Assembly: GCA_045546315.1 (NCBI GenBank)
Contig: JAZQCN010000098.1
Span: 1 to 30,388, forward strand
Source: RGIG2041 sp045546315
Lineage (GTDB): Bacteria > Bacillota > Clostridia > UBA1381 > UMGS1253
Direction: 5' to 3'
DNA: 30,388 bases
Of the stretch, positions 1 through 9,100 are shown one piece after another. A program made the position numbers and the translations under genes. Position 1 is the first letter of the stretch; the number at the start of each line of letters is the position of its first letter. The notes under the pieces are model-generated. The model had not been told where the DNA came from, made no database searches, and saw only the letters and a list, made by a program, of their open reading frames with translations.

Positions 1-1
1 A

Positions 2-3000
2 AGCGGTACTGTTACAGTAACATTGACAGCACCGGGCGGTACGCCGGTGGTTTACACCATCAACTTTGTGAAGGGCGCACCGAAGATTCTTTGGGAGAGC
101 GCACTTGCACTGACAGGCGCAGCTGCAAACCCGGGCAGCACTGTTGCAAACGCACCGGTTTACTCCGAGGGTATCTACAGACTGGCAGAACAGAGCGGCG
201 CAATCGACCTGACTGCTACAGAGGTTGACCTCGAAGTAGCATACGGTACAGAAGCTGTTGTATTAAACGACGAGGTTACAATCAGCCTCCTCGATAACAA
301 CGGCGAAGGTACAGGTACAATCACAATTAACGGTACAGAATATACCGTAAACGTTTCCTGGAAGGCATTTGATGCAGCAGATATGACTGCAAAGTCTCCG
401 CTGCTCTATGACCTTAAATATCATGGCGGTGCAGCACTTGTGAACGGCACATACTACAATGTTGTACCGACCAGACTGACACTGAACGCAGATACAGATT
501 TGGAATACGGTGTCGGCGATGTAACCAATACAATGGGTACAGCTGATACGGCAGATGATAAAACTCCGTATAAGGAAGGCGAATGGTTCTACCGTGATTC
601 GCACGCTGCCGCTAACCTGCAGTCTACAAACGCAGGTGCATATCTCGGCCGTCTCCACCTTGCAGGTGAAGGCTTTGCAAGCTTAGTAACCACAGGCGAT
701 ATCGACCATAAGTACGCACTCGACGGTGCTACATTGCTCGTAGCACACTATAAGGATTCCGGTACAGCAAACACAGAGCGTTACAGCTTTAAGTCCGCAG
801 TAGACGGTTATGTTATCGTTGGTTCTTCGAATGCAAACACAGCACTGACAAGCTCAGACGGCTGGTCCAAGCTCGAGGGTGCAAAAGTTGTTACCTCGAA
901 CATCACAACCAGCGGTAACTCCACAAACTATGTGTTCCAGGGCGGCACAAAGCAGGTTGTTACTTGGGCCACAGCGTTTAGCGACCTTCGCATCAAGAAG
1001 GTTTCCGTTGGCGACGAGGTTGTAGTTAAAGAATCTAAAACTTCAGGCGAAGTTCCGCCGCTCGTTATCGTAGCAACAGAGGATATGATTAACGAAAGAA
1101 TTGCCGCTCCGACAGTTCTTGAATCCCTGTCCTACACAACGGCACTGGCTGTAACAGAGCCGAAGGATTCTGTTGGTGCAAACGGCCACAGTGCAAAGTC
1201 TCTGCATGCAAACGGCTTCTATCAGCCGACGCTCGTTACAGAAGCTGAAACAGTTGCAGTTGCAGCAGATGCTACAACCGTAACCGTAACCGTTCCGTAC
1301 GGTAGTGAAATCGTAAACCTCGCAGGCGTAGATAACTACGACGGCGCAGTTACATTTGATGCAATTAACCTCATCAACAACAACGGCGCAGCTACAGTTA
1401 CAAAGACTGTAGGTGAAGTAGAATACACAATCAACGTGAAATGGGCTGACTATGTTGCAGCTTCTGATGCGGCAGGCAACCATGTATACGATGTGAAGTA
1501 CAGAATTAAGGATCTTGCAAATACAACCTACTACAACATCGTTCCGACCAAGCTTGTACTTACAGAAAACAGAATCGCTCCGATGGATGTGGATGGTTAT
1601 ACCATCAACAAGAGCGGTGCTTATGTACTGGAGCATGCCGCAGGCGAATGGTACGATGCTAGAATCGTTGGTGGCGCAGGCTCCAACCTGCTCACACACA
1701 ACAATGGTGCGCAGATTAACCGCGGTCGTGCAACACTCGTTGCATTCGACGGTTGGGTAAGAAACGGTTTGGTTACTGCTTCCGGTTTCCCGGGCGCAGC
1801 ACTGCCGGCAGAGGCAACAGATGCTGAGGTTGACGCAATTGCATACGCTGCAATGAACGGCGCAACCACACTTGTTGCACACTACCAGGATTACGCAAGC
1901 CTTGCAACCGCAGCAGGTGCAAACGCTGCTATGGCAGAGCATCTGTCCTTTAAGGTAGCACAGGATAGTATCGTATATGTTTCTACCTCCTCGACCGATA
2001 TCGGCACAGGCTGGACAAAGGTTAATGCAGGTAAGTTGTATCTGCACAACCAGACAAACAGCGCAATCTATGGTAAGAACGAAGACGACACTTATACACA
2101 GCTGTTCAAGAGCTCCTTTATCAACCGTGAATACTCTGCAGGCAGCCATGCATTCTACAGATATGCAAAGGCAGGCGACACAGTAAGCCTGACACTGAAC
2201 AAGGCAGAGAACAATATGCCGCCGGTAGTTTTGGTTCGTCCGATCGACTTTAGTGCTGCAGAAGCTCCGGTTCTCGCTCCGGTAACCTACACAATCGGCA
2301 GCGGCGAAGCTACAGCAGTTGAATTTGACGGTACAACAGCTACAATCGAAGTTCCGTGGGGTACAACAGATACAATCGCACTTCAGGCTGCTCTTGCAAG
2401 CGGTCAGGGCGGCGTATCCGTATCTGATGCACTTACACTTTCCAACGAAAATCCGGAAGGCGCAATCACAGTAACACTTACAGACGTTCTCGGCGAAGCA
2501 GCAGGCACATACACAGTAAACTTTGTATGGGGCGCAGCACCGGAAGTTGAAGCGATTACTTACTCCACAGCACGCACACTTTATAAGGGTGCAGTTGCAA
2601 AAGACGCAGCGCTCACCACAGACGAAACAGAAATCACTGTTCCGTGGGGCACTGCAAGCGTAACCGTTTCCTATAAGATGGAAGGCGCAGACGCAGTTGC
2701 ACTTGATGCAGTAAGCTTTGTTGACGGCGCAGCAACTGTTGAAGTTCCGCTTCCGACAGGCACAGTGACTTATACCTTCACCTACGGCGCAGCGCCGGCA
2801 GGTCAGTATATCACAGGCCTTACAAAGGTGCCGAACTCCTGGAGAGACAGAATGTTCGTATCCTACGGTGATGTAGACAATGCATTCACTGAAGGTGCAA
2901 GCGGCTATGCAACCTCCGGTAACGACGTATTCTTCAAAGATGCCGACGAGTATTCCTACAGATTACCGAAAGGCATTGCAAAGAAGGGCTACACAGCAGT

Positions 3001-5065
3001 TATTGCTGATGCAGCTGCAAACCACGCTCAGCAGCATATGACTTCGGCGAACTTCCCGTATATGTACGGCAATTATCCGGCAACAGAGGCTTCCAACGCT
3101 TGGATGACCTTCACCGTTGCAAAGGCAGGTACAGTTTATGTATCTCCGGCAAGCCGCGATGAAGCTTGGGCTGAAGGCGAAGCACTCGGCTGGACAGAGG
3201 CTCCGTTCACAATGACATGGGGCGCACAGGACGAACAGCATAGAAAGGTTTACCAGAAGAGAGTTACTGCAGGCGAGCTCGTTCTCCTGCCGAACAACAA
3301 GGTAACCGCTGAAGAGGTTGCGCTCTATAACGAAACACTTACAGATATTCAGTATGTTCAGGTAACAGAAGAGCAGGCAGCTGCTATTGAGGCTGCTGCA
3401 ATTGCAATCCACGGCGAAGGCACAAACACCGGTGCTGTAAAGGCAGGTGACTGGATCGCAATGTACACAGAGGAATATCTCACTGCAAATCCGGATACCG
3501 TAAACTATGCAGGCGCAAAGCTGTCTAAGGTAGACGGTAAGGAAATCGAGATTGTACACTATGTTCGTGCAAACAATGCTGTAACATTTGTTGTTGCAGA
3601 CGAGTTCGTTGACGATGCAGCAAGAGCGCCGCAGTACACAGGTGCTACAACGCTGGCAGCTGACGGCTCTATCGAGCTTTCCGCTATCCCGGCTGCATAC
3701 GGCGAAAAGACGGACGACGAAATCACATTCGCACTTAAGGAAGGCGCTCCTTCTTACATTACACTGGAAGGCACAACCTTAAAGTCCACAGACAGAAAAG
3801 CTTGGACTGAGGGCGACAGCGTTACAGTTGTGATTACACAGGGCGAGCTTACAACTGAAGCACAGATTGCGATTGTGGATGTTGAAGCAAACAAGTATGG
3901 TACAATTGAGGTCTTCCTGGCAGAGGGCCGCGGTGCAGTAACCGCATACCTCGGCGATAATCCGGAAGCAGTTGTAGTTGAAACTTCAGGTACAATTGAT
4001 GAAGCTGCAGGTACAATCGTTACATTCAGCGCAACACCGGCTGAAGGCTATAAGTTCCTCTACTGGGCATTGGTTGATGCTGAAGGCAATGTAATTACGG
4101 CTTACACATATGCACCGGAATTCAAGATGAATGTTGGTTATAACCTTAAGATTAAGGCAGTATTTGCAACAGACAATCCGGATGTATACACTGTAACCTT
4201 CAAGGGCTGGCAGGGTAACATTATCAGCCAGTTCACAATGGATACACTCGGCGAGGCAGAGTCCTTCGAGGCACCGCAGGCTCCGAGCGTATACGGCTAC
4301 AAGTTTGAAGGCTACACCTCTGAAGCTTTTGTAGATACATACAATGCAGGCGACCCGATTCTGACAAGCGCAATTGCAAGCGATGTTACATTCGTTGCAA
4401 ACTACGCTGCAGATGAAACCTTAGCAGAGTATACTGTATATGTTACAGGCGGTACAGTAGACGGCGAAGCAAGCAAGTCCTTTGCTTACAACACACCGGT
4501 AACTGTTATCGCAGCAGAAGCTGAAGAAGGTGAGAAGTTCAGCCACTGGACAGAAGGCGACAAGATCGTAAGCTACGATGCTGAATACGACTTCTACATG
4601 GCAAGTGCTGACAGAAACCTCGTTGCAGTATATGTAGATGCTGAGGCTGACGTTGTTCCGGCTCCGACCGTAACAATGACAGTAACTGAAGTTGACATGG
4701 AAGATGCAAACGGCCCGATTTACGGTCTGTTCGCAGAAAGACGTGTTCCGGAAGCATACACAGTTGTTGAAAACGGTATCATTTGGGGTATTGGCGCTGA
4801 TGTAGAAGACGCTGAAAACATCGACTGGGATCACAAGGGTACACATGCTCAGGGTGCTTCCACCTCTAAGTACCAGAACAACAACGGTCAGTACACAGTT
4901 CGTCTCCAGATGACGGCAACTCGTCAGGGTAAGGGCGATAAGTGGTACGCAAGAACATATCTTATCTACAAAGATACAGATGGCTCCATTAAGACAATGT
5001 ACAGTGCTCCGGCTCTCGTATGGGAGAAGGAACCTGCAGCACCGGAAGAAACTCCGGAAGCATAA
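2..5065 (+). CDS. Giant modular surface/secreted protein, 5' end outside the window
   Basis: The frame is open to the left edge, so the N-terminus and any signal peptide are missing; 1687 residues are visible. The protein is built of beta-rich modules. Two related segments of about 300 residues (roughly bases 250-1090 and 1350-2260) share an xNGxxYTVNVxW strand, a TYYNxVPT(R/K)L motif and a TTLVAHYxD motif. Short strands of the type VPWGT or VPYGS recur near 240, 1290, 2350 and 2640. A third, more divergent segment spans about 2810-3450. Bases 3900-4650 encode repeats with GYKFxYW, GYKFEGY and GEKFSHW, resembling InlB/Flg_new-type bacterial repeats. The C-terminus is Pro/Glu-rich (PAAPEETPEA) with no LPXTG motif and no transmembrane anchor, so attachment is unclear. 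No catalytic domain is recognised. A role in adhesion or as a surface-layer component is inference. Confidence 0.85.
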   Translation, partial: SGTVTVTLTAPGGTPVVYTINFVKGAPKILWESALALTGAAANPGSTVANAPVYSEGIYRLAEQSGAIDLTATEVDLEVAYGTEAVVLNDEVTISLLDNNGEGTGTITINGTEYTVNVSWKAFDAADMTAKSPLLYDLKYHGGAALVNGTYYNVVPTRLTLNADTDLEYGVGDVTNTMGTADTADDKTPYKEGEWFYRDSHAAANLQSTNAGAYLGRLHLAGEGFASLVTTGDIDHKYALDGATLLVAHYKDSGTANTERYSFKSAVDGYVIVGSSNANTALTSSDGWSKLEGAKVVTSNITTSGNSTNYVFQGGTKQVVTWATAFSDLRIKKVSVGDEVVVKESKTSGEVPPLVIVATEDMINERIAAPTVLESLSYTTALAVTEPKDSVGANGHSAKSLHANGFYQPTLVTEAETVAVAADATTVTVTVPYGSEIVNLAGVDNYDGAVTFDAINLINNNGAATVTKTVGEVEYTINVKWADYVAASDAAGNHVYDVKYRIKDLANTTYYNIVPTKLVLTENRIAPMDVDGYTINKSGAYVLEHAAGEWYDARIVGGAGSNLLTHNNGAQINRGRATLVAFDGWVRNGLVTASGFPGAALPAEATDAEVDAIAYAAMNGATTLVAHYQDYASLATAAGANAAMAEHLSFKVAQDSIVYVSTSSTDIGTGWTKVNAGKLYLHNQTNSAIYGKNEDDTYTQLFKSSFINREYSAGSHAFYRYAKAGDTVSLTLNKAENNMPPVVLVRPIDFSAAEAPVLAPVTYTIGSGEATAVEFDGTTATIEVPWGTTDTIALQAALASGQGGVSVSDALTLSNENPEGAITVTLTDVLGEAAGTYTVNFVWGAAPEVEAITYSTARTLYKGAVAKDAALTTDETEITVPWGTASVTVSYKMEGADAVALDAVSFVDGAATVEVPLPTGTVTYTFTYGAAPAGQYITGLTKVPNSWRDRMFVSYGDVDNAFTEGASGYATSGNDVFFKDADEYSYRLPKGIAKKGYTAVIADAAANHAQQHMTSANFPYMYGNYPATEASNAWMTFTVAKAGTVYVSPASRDEAWAEGEALGWTEAPFTMTWGAQDEQHRKVYQKRVTAGELVLLPNNKVTAEEVALYNETLTDIQYVQVTEEQAAAIEAAAIAIHGEGTNTGAVKAGDWIAMYTEEYLTANPDTVNYAGAKLSKVDGKEIEIVHYVRANNAVTFVVADEFVDDAARAPQYTGATTLAADGSIELSAIPAAYGEKTDDEITFALKEGAPSYITLEGTTLKSTDRKAWTEGDSVTVVITQGELTTEAQIAIVDVEANKYGTIEVFLAEGRGAVTAYLGDNPEAVVVETSGTIDEAAGTIVTFSATPAEGYKFLYWALVDAEGNVITAYTYAPEFKMNVGYNLKIKAVFATDNPDVYTVTFKGWQGNIISQFTMDTLGEAESFEAPQAPSVYGYKFEGYTSEAFVDTYNAGDPILTSAIASDVTFVANYAADETLAEYTVYVTGGTVDGEASKSFAYNTPVTVIAAEAEEGEKFSHWTEGDKIVSYDAEYDFYMASADRNLVAVYVDAEADVVPAPTVTMTVTEVDMEDANGPIYGLFAERRVPEAYTVVENGIIWGIGADVEDAENIDWDHKGTHAQGASTSKYQNNNGQYTVRLQMTATRQGKGDKWYARTYLIYKDTDGSIKTMYSAPALVWEKEPAAPEETPEA

Positions 5066-5088
5066 TATAAACATTTAACCTTGCAAAA

Positions 5089-5125
5089 GGTGCTCTGCCT
5101 TCGGGCAGAGCGCCCCGCGCAGGGG
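5089..5125 (+). other. Two adjacent GC-rich hairpins after the giant surface gene
   Basis: An 11-bp stem with one G-U pair and a TTCG loop (5089-5114) is followed directly by a small CCCC/GGGG hairpin (5113-5125), beginning 23 bases after the stop codon. No T-run follows, so this is not a canonical intrinsic terminator. It may protect the mRNA 3' end or end transcription inefficiently. Confidence 0.5.
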
Positions 5126-5161
5126 ATTTGAAAATGAATACGACATTCATGAAAAAAAGTG

Positions 5162-5190
5162 TTGACAAGCGCAAAGAAATATGTTATGAT
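5162..5190 (+). promoter_or_regulatory. Sigma-A promoter of the small peptide gene
   Basis: TTGACA at 5162-5167 and TATGAT at 5185-5190 are separated by exactly 17 bp, so the -35 is perfect and the -10 is one base off consensus. The predicted start lies near 5197, giving a leader of about 68 nt. The peptide gene is therefore probably transcribed independently of the giant gene upstream. Confidence 0.8.
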
Positions 5191-5264
5191 ATTCTTTGCG
5201 AGTTTGTACATAATGTTTATATTGACAGATATAAAAACTGTATGTTGAAAGGAGTGTGTTTCCA

Positions 5265-5384
5265 ATGAAGAAGGAATATGAAGCACTTGAAATTGAAATT
5301 AAGGAATTCAAGACCGTTGACATTATGGGTTTGAGTGAGGACCCGGGTGTTGAAGACGGTGGCGAAGGCGACGACTGGTTCTAA
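5265..5384 (+). CDS. Small acidic 39-residue peptide of unknown function
   Basis: The frame starts MKKEYEALEIEIKEF and ends EGGEGDDWF-like (last residues GGEGDDWF). The start is set by AAAGGAGTG at 5248-5256, eight bases before the ATG. It has its own near-consensus promoter and its own terminator, so it is a complete transcription unit. The N-terminal half is charged and possibly helical; the C-terminal half is rich in Gly, Asp and Glu and ends in Trp-Phe. It has no signal peptide or membrane segment. Short frames starting K-K-x-Y-x-x-x-E-x-E are, from general recollection, common in gut Clostridia and usually left unannotated; I know of no established function. A leader-core layout like that of a modified-peptide precursor is possible, but no modification enzyme lies in the window. 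Confidence 0.75.
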   Translation: MKKEYEALEIEIKEFKTVDIMGLSEDPGVEDGGEGDDWF

Positions 5385-5410
5385 TTTCAAGTCAAATTGA
5401 CCAAATAAAA

Positions 5411-5438
5411 AAGGAAACCTTTATGGTTTCTTTTTTTT
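5411..5438 (+). terminator. Intrinsic terminator of the small peptide gene
   Basis: GAAACC (5414-5419), a 5-base loop and GGTTTC (5425-5430) are followed by eight T residues. It lies 27 bases after the peptide stop codon. Confidence 0.8.
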
Positions 5439-5460
5439 ATGCTCATAGGGGGAGTTTGTT

Positions 5461-5877
5461 CGCTGCTTGCAGTTATAAAAAGGTAATTTTAGCGCAATAC
5501 TGCGTTACAGCGGCAAGCCCGTACACGAGTACTGTGCTTGCCGCTGTGCCTTGTCTTGCATCTAAAATTCCTCTTTTTATGCTGATTGCAGTCGTTTCGT
5601 TTGTTCGCTGTTGTAATTATAAGATGGCTAATTTAGTGCAATACTGCGTTACAGCATAGAGCCCGTACACGAGTACTGTGCTTGCCGCTGTGCCTTGTCT
5701 TGCATCTAAAATTCCTCTTTTTATGCTGGTTGCAGTAATTTAATTCGCTGCTTGTAGTTATAAAAAGGTAATTTTAGCGCATAGCTTTGTTAAAGGCGTT
5801 GACCCGTACGCGGAGTACTGTGTCAGCGCCTTTGCCGCACTCTGCATCTAAATTATCTCATTTTATGTTGGTTTGCA
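5461..5877 (+). repeat. Array A: three tandem ~144-bp hairpin repeats
   Basis: Units begin at about 5461, 5606 and 5746 (spacings 145 and 140). Each has a left outer arm (TAAAAAGGTAATTTTAG-like, then GC(A)ATA), a variable inner stem-loop around CCGTAC...GTACTGTG, and a right outer arm (TTGCATCTAAAATT...CTTTTTATG) that is the imperfect reverse complement of the left. A unit can thus fold into one hairpin of about 120 nt. The middle copy keeps the right inner arm (CTTGCCGCTG) but its left inner arm is changed, so that stem is partly lost. The array starts just after the peptide terminator and lies upstream of the first lyase gene. Related units form array B at 15601-16165. No protein is supported here. 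Confidence 0.85.
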
Positions 5878-6157
5878 TAGAATTCGCGGCACACAGGTAA
5901 GCGACCTAAGGTGAAGGGTTTGTGCGTCTTGCATAAATTAAAAATGCCTTTTTGTATATTGTGCATAAAGCTGAATTGCGCGCTCAAAAACTGTTTCTGA
6001 TTTTTCTAATTTCTGCAACAATTTTTCTAACGATTGCATTTGAAATATGGTAAAATAAATTTGTATGGTACTTGCGGAAAACAACGGACGGATGTGCGCA
6101 TCCGCTCGCGATTGATGCACAAATTGAATTTTACATATATTCAAAGGAGGAAGAAGA
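5878..6157. other. Leader region upstream of the first lyase gene
   Basis: This AT-rich non-coding stretch holds a small hairpin CGGATG-TGCG-CATCCG near 6089-6104 and a strong ribosome binding site (AAAGGAGGAAG) just before the ATG at 6158. A TAAAAT near 6050 could be a -10, but I see no matching -35, so the promoter is unresolved. No riboswitch was recognised. Confidence 0.5.
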
Positions 6158-9100
6158 ATGAAAGGAACAACGAAAAAGCTTTTGTCGCTGCTGCTGTGCG
6201 TGAGTATGCTGTTTGGCTGCGGTCTGACAAATGTATTCGCCGCGTCAAGCGGAACGGTGCTGTTTGCAGATGATTTTTCTGCACTTGCACCGGGCGAGTC
6301 GCCGAAGATAGAGGCAGGCACAGCCGCCTGGACGGGCGTTTCGCAAACGAAGGGTGTTGCGTATATGGAGGGCGCTGAATTTGAGGAGAATATGGTGCTC
6401 AAATTCATCAATGCCGAATCCAACACGAAAAACGGCTACCCGACGCTGAAAAAGGACATTGATGCGACGAACATGAAGGATTTAACCGTTTCTGTGCGTG
6501 TGCATGGTGAGGGGCGCTTCCGTATCAATGTTTTAACAGATAATGAGACAAACTTCTATGTACAGCCGAAAAAAAGTGGCGGCTGGACGGACATTTCGCT
6601 GACAATCGATTTTAAAAAGCTTACCTACACGCTGACCGATGCAAACGGCACCGGTGAAGCGAAGGCAATTCCAAATGAGATTTACGACATCCGCGCAATT
6701 TCGATTCAGCTGCAAAACATCCTTGCGCCGGGCACGCATTGCTATATCGACGATGTGGTATTTTCGACTTCGAGCAGCAATGTGGATGTTGCAAAAGCCA
6801 ACAACGGTACAGTCGGCGTTGCGGTAAAGACGGCATCTTCCAGAAAAGCACTCAAAACCGAGACCAAGCCGGCAAATGTTACACCGACCACAACCGGTAC
6901 GGTATTTGTGTATGACGATGCAAGCAAGGGCACACAGGGTGCAACCGTAAATGCAGCAAGCAGCCAATGGACAAAGCAGACCACGGCGACGCTTGCAAAG
7001 TTTCAATACGGTATGCATAACGATAACCCGGTCTATATTGTCGATTCGACCTCGACCTCAAAGCACTACCCGACGCTTAAGCTGAGTCCGCAATCGGGCG
7101 AACTTAAAAAAGTTTCGGTCAGCTTTTCGGTCATTACCTCCTCAAGCACGGCAAGTCTGATTATCGCTTCAGATACGGACAGATCCTCGACACTGTTTTC
7201 CGTTGGCAAGTCGACCGATTGGCAGAGCGTTGCCGCTGAAATTGATTTGGAAAATTCGACCTATACTGCAAACATCAACGGCGAAAAGAAAACCGGCAGC
7301 TTTCATAAGATTGAGGATTTAAAGACGGTCGAAATTTCGGTGCAAAATGTTATTATTGCCGGCGATACGACCTACTGGGACAATTTCTTAATTGAAACGC
7401 CGGACAAGATTGAATCTAAGCCGGTACTCGATAAGGACGGCAATGTGCATATTGAAAACATTGTGGTCACAAAGGAAAATTGGGTGATGAAAAACCTAAA
7501 GCCGCATCCGCGCATCCACTTAAACAGCTGGGACGAGATGAAGGCAAAGGTGCAATCCGATGTGAAGATGTTAGAATGGCACAACCGTGTGCTTGCAGGT
7601 GCGGATAGCCTTCTTACACAGCCGCTGATTGACTGGGCAAATATGCCGACCGGTACAAACTTGACCAACGCGCGCAATTTGATGAAGCGCGCCTATGTGC
7701 TCGGCTATGCGTTTAAGATGACCGACGATGTCCGCTATAAAAATAAGCTTGTGGAAGAGCTTTTCGAAGCCGGCAGACAGGATGACTGGACCACACGCTC
7801 GTACCTCGGTAATGCGGAATTAAACCACGCCTTTGCCGTAGCATACGACTGGCTGTATTACGATTTTACTGCCGAGGAAAAGGAAATCATCCTGCGCGAC
7901 TGGTTTAAAGGCGGCATCGGCGAGTATGTGAAAAACTACTCGGGCAAGGTGACAAACATCAACTTTATGTATGTAACCTACAACTGGAACCCGGTCTGCA
8001 ACGGTGCGGCGATGATTGCGGCGGTTGCGCTGGCAGATGAGTATCCGGATGTAGCGGAATTCCTTTTAGATAAGGCAACATATAACATCAAAAAGGCAAT
8101 TGACGAGTATAACCCGCAGGGCGGCTTTAACGAGGGTACACAGTACTGGGGCTATGCAGCAAGATATTTAGGCTATGCAATGTCTTCCTTGCGCTCTGCG
8201 ACAAAGGATGGCTACACCCTTGATGAGGAATATCAGTTCTGGAACTATCCGGGCGTAAAGGAAACAATTGAATTTCCGCTGTATATGAATACAAACGCAG
8301 GCTCGTTTAACTATGGCGACTCGGATGCGCAAAATAAGGCGAACAATGAGCTGCTTCATCTGTGGGCAAATATGTACGACTATGATATGCCGGGCTGGTT
8401 CGGCTTGAAATATGAGCGTGAACGCGGCTTGCACAGCGGTATGGATGCCGTGCTTGCAATGTTGTGGTACGATACAGATGGCTATGATTTTGACCACACT
8501 ACCTTCCCGCTCGATAAGGCATATGGGCAGAAAAACTTCAGTGCGGTTTCGATGCGCTCGTCTTGGGACGATCCGGATGCGCTGTTTATCGGTTTAGAGG
8601 GTGCGATGCCGGCGACAAACCATATGAACTACTCTGCAGGCACATTTATGGTAGAGTCTGACGGGGTGGTTTGGGCAACGATGCGCGGCTACGGCTCGTC
8701 TGCCGATGCGGCAGTCAACTACGCAGGTCGTGCAGAAGGTCAGAATACAGTCGTGCTCAACCCGAATGAGGGAGCAGGCCAGAGCTGGCGTGTGCTTGCA
8801 CCGCTGTATAAAGCGGATTCGAGTGAAAACGCCGGTTACGGTATCATTGATATGACGCCGATGGACACAGGCTATAAAAAGGCACTGCGCGGCGTGATGA
8901 TGACAGACAATCGCACAAGAGTGCTCCTGCAGGATGAAGTTACCACAAAGGAACCATCCGAGTGGTGGTGGTTTATGCACACCGCTGCAAAGTCCACGCT
9001 TTCGGCGGACAGAAAATCTGTTTTGTTAGAGGATGAAAAAACCGGCGCAAGAATGTGGATGCACATTTATGGCGGGCCGGCGGAGGCAAAATTCATGCTG

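Noticed and set aside
263..5074. Long minus-strand open frames, several very rich in cysteine, opposite the giant surface gene
   Set aside because: They result from the sense gene's preference for GCA and ACA codons, which read as Cys codons on the other strand. They lack ribosome binding sites and promoter, and the plus frame is plainly the protein.
5423..5659. Plus-strand 78-codon frame
   Set aside because: It begins inside the small-peptide terminator and runs through two hairpin repeats; it has no ribosome binding site and the repeat explains its openness.
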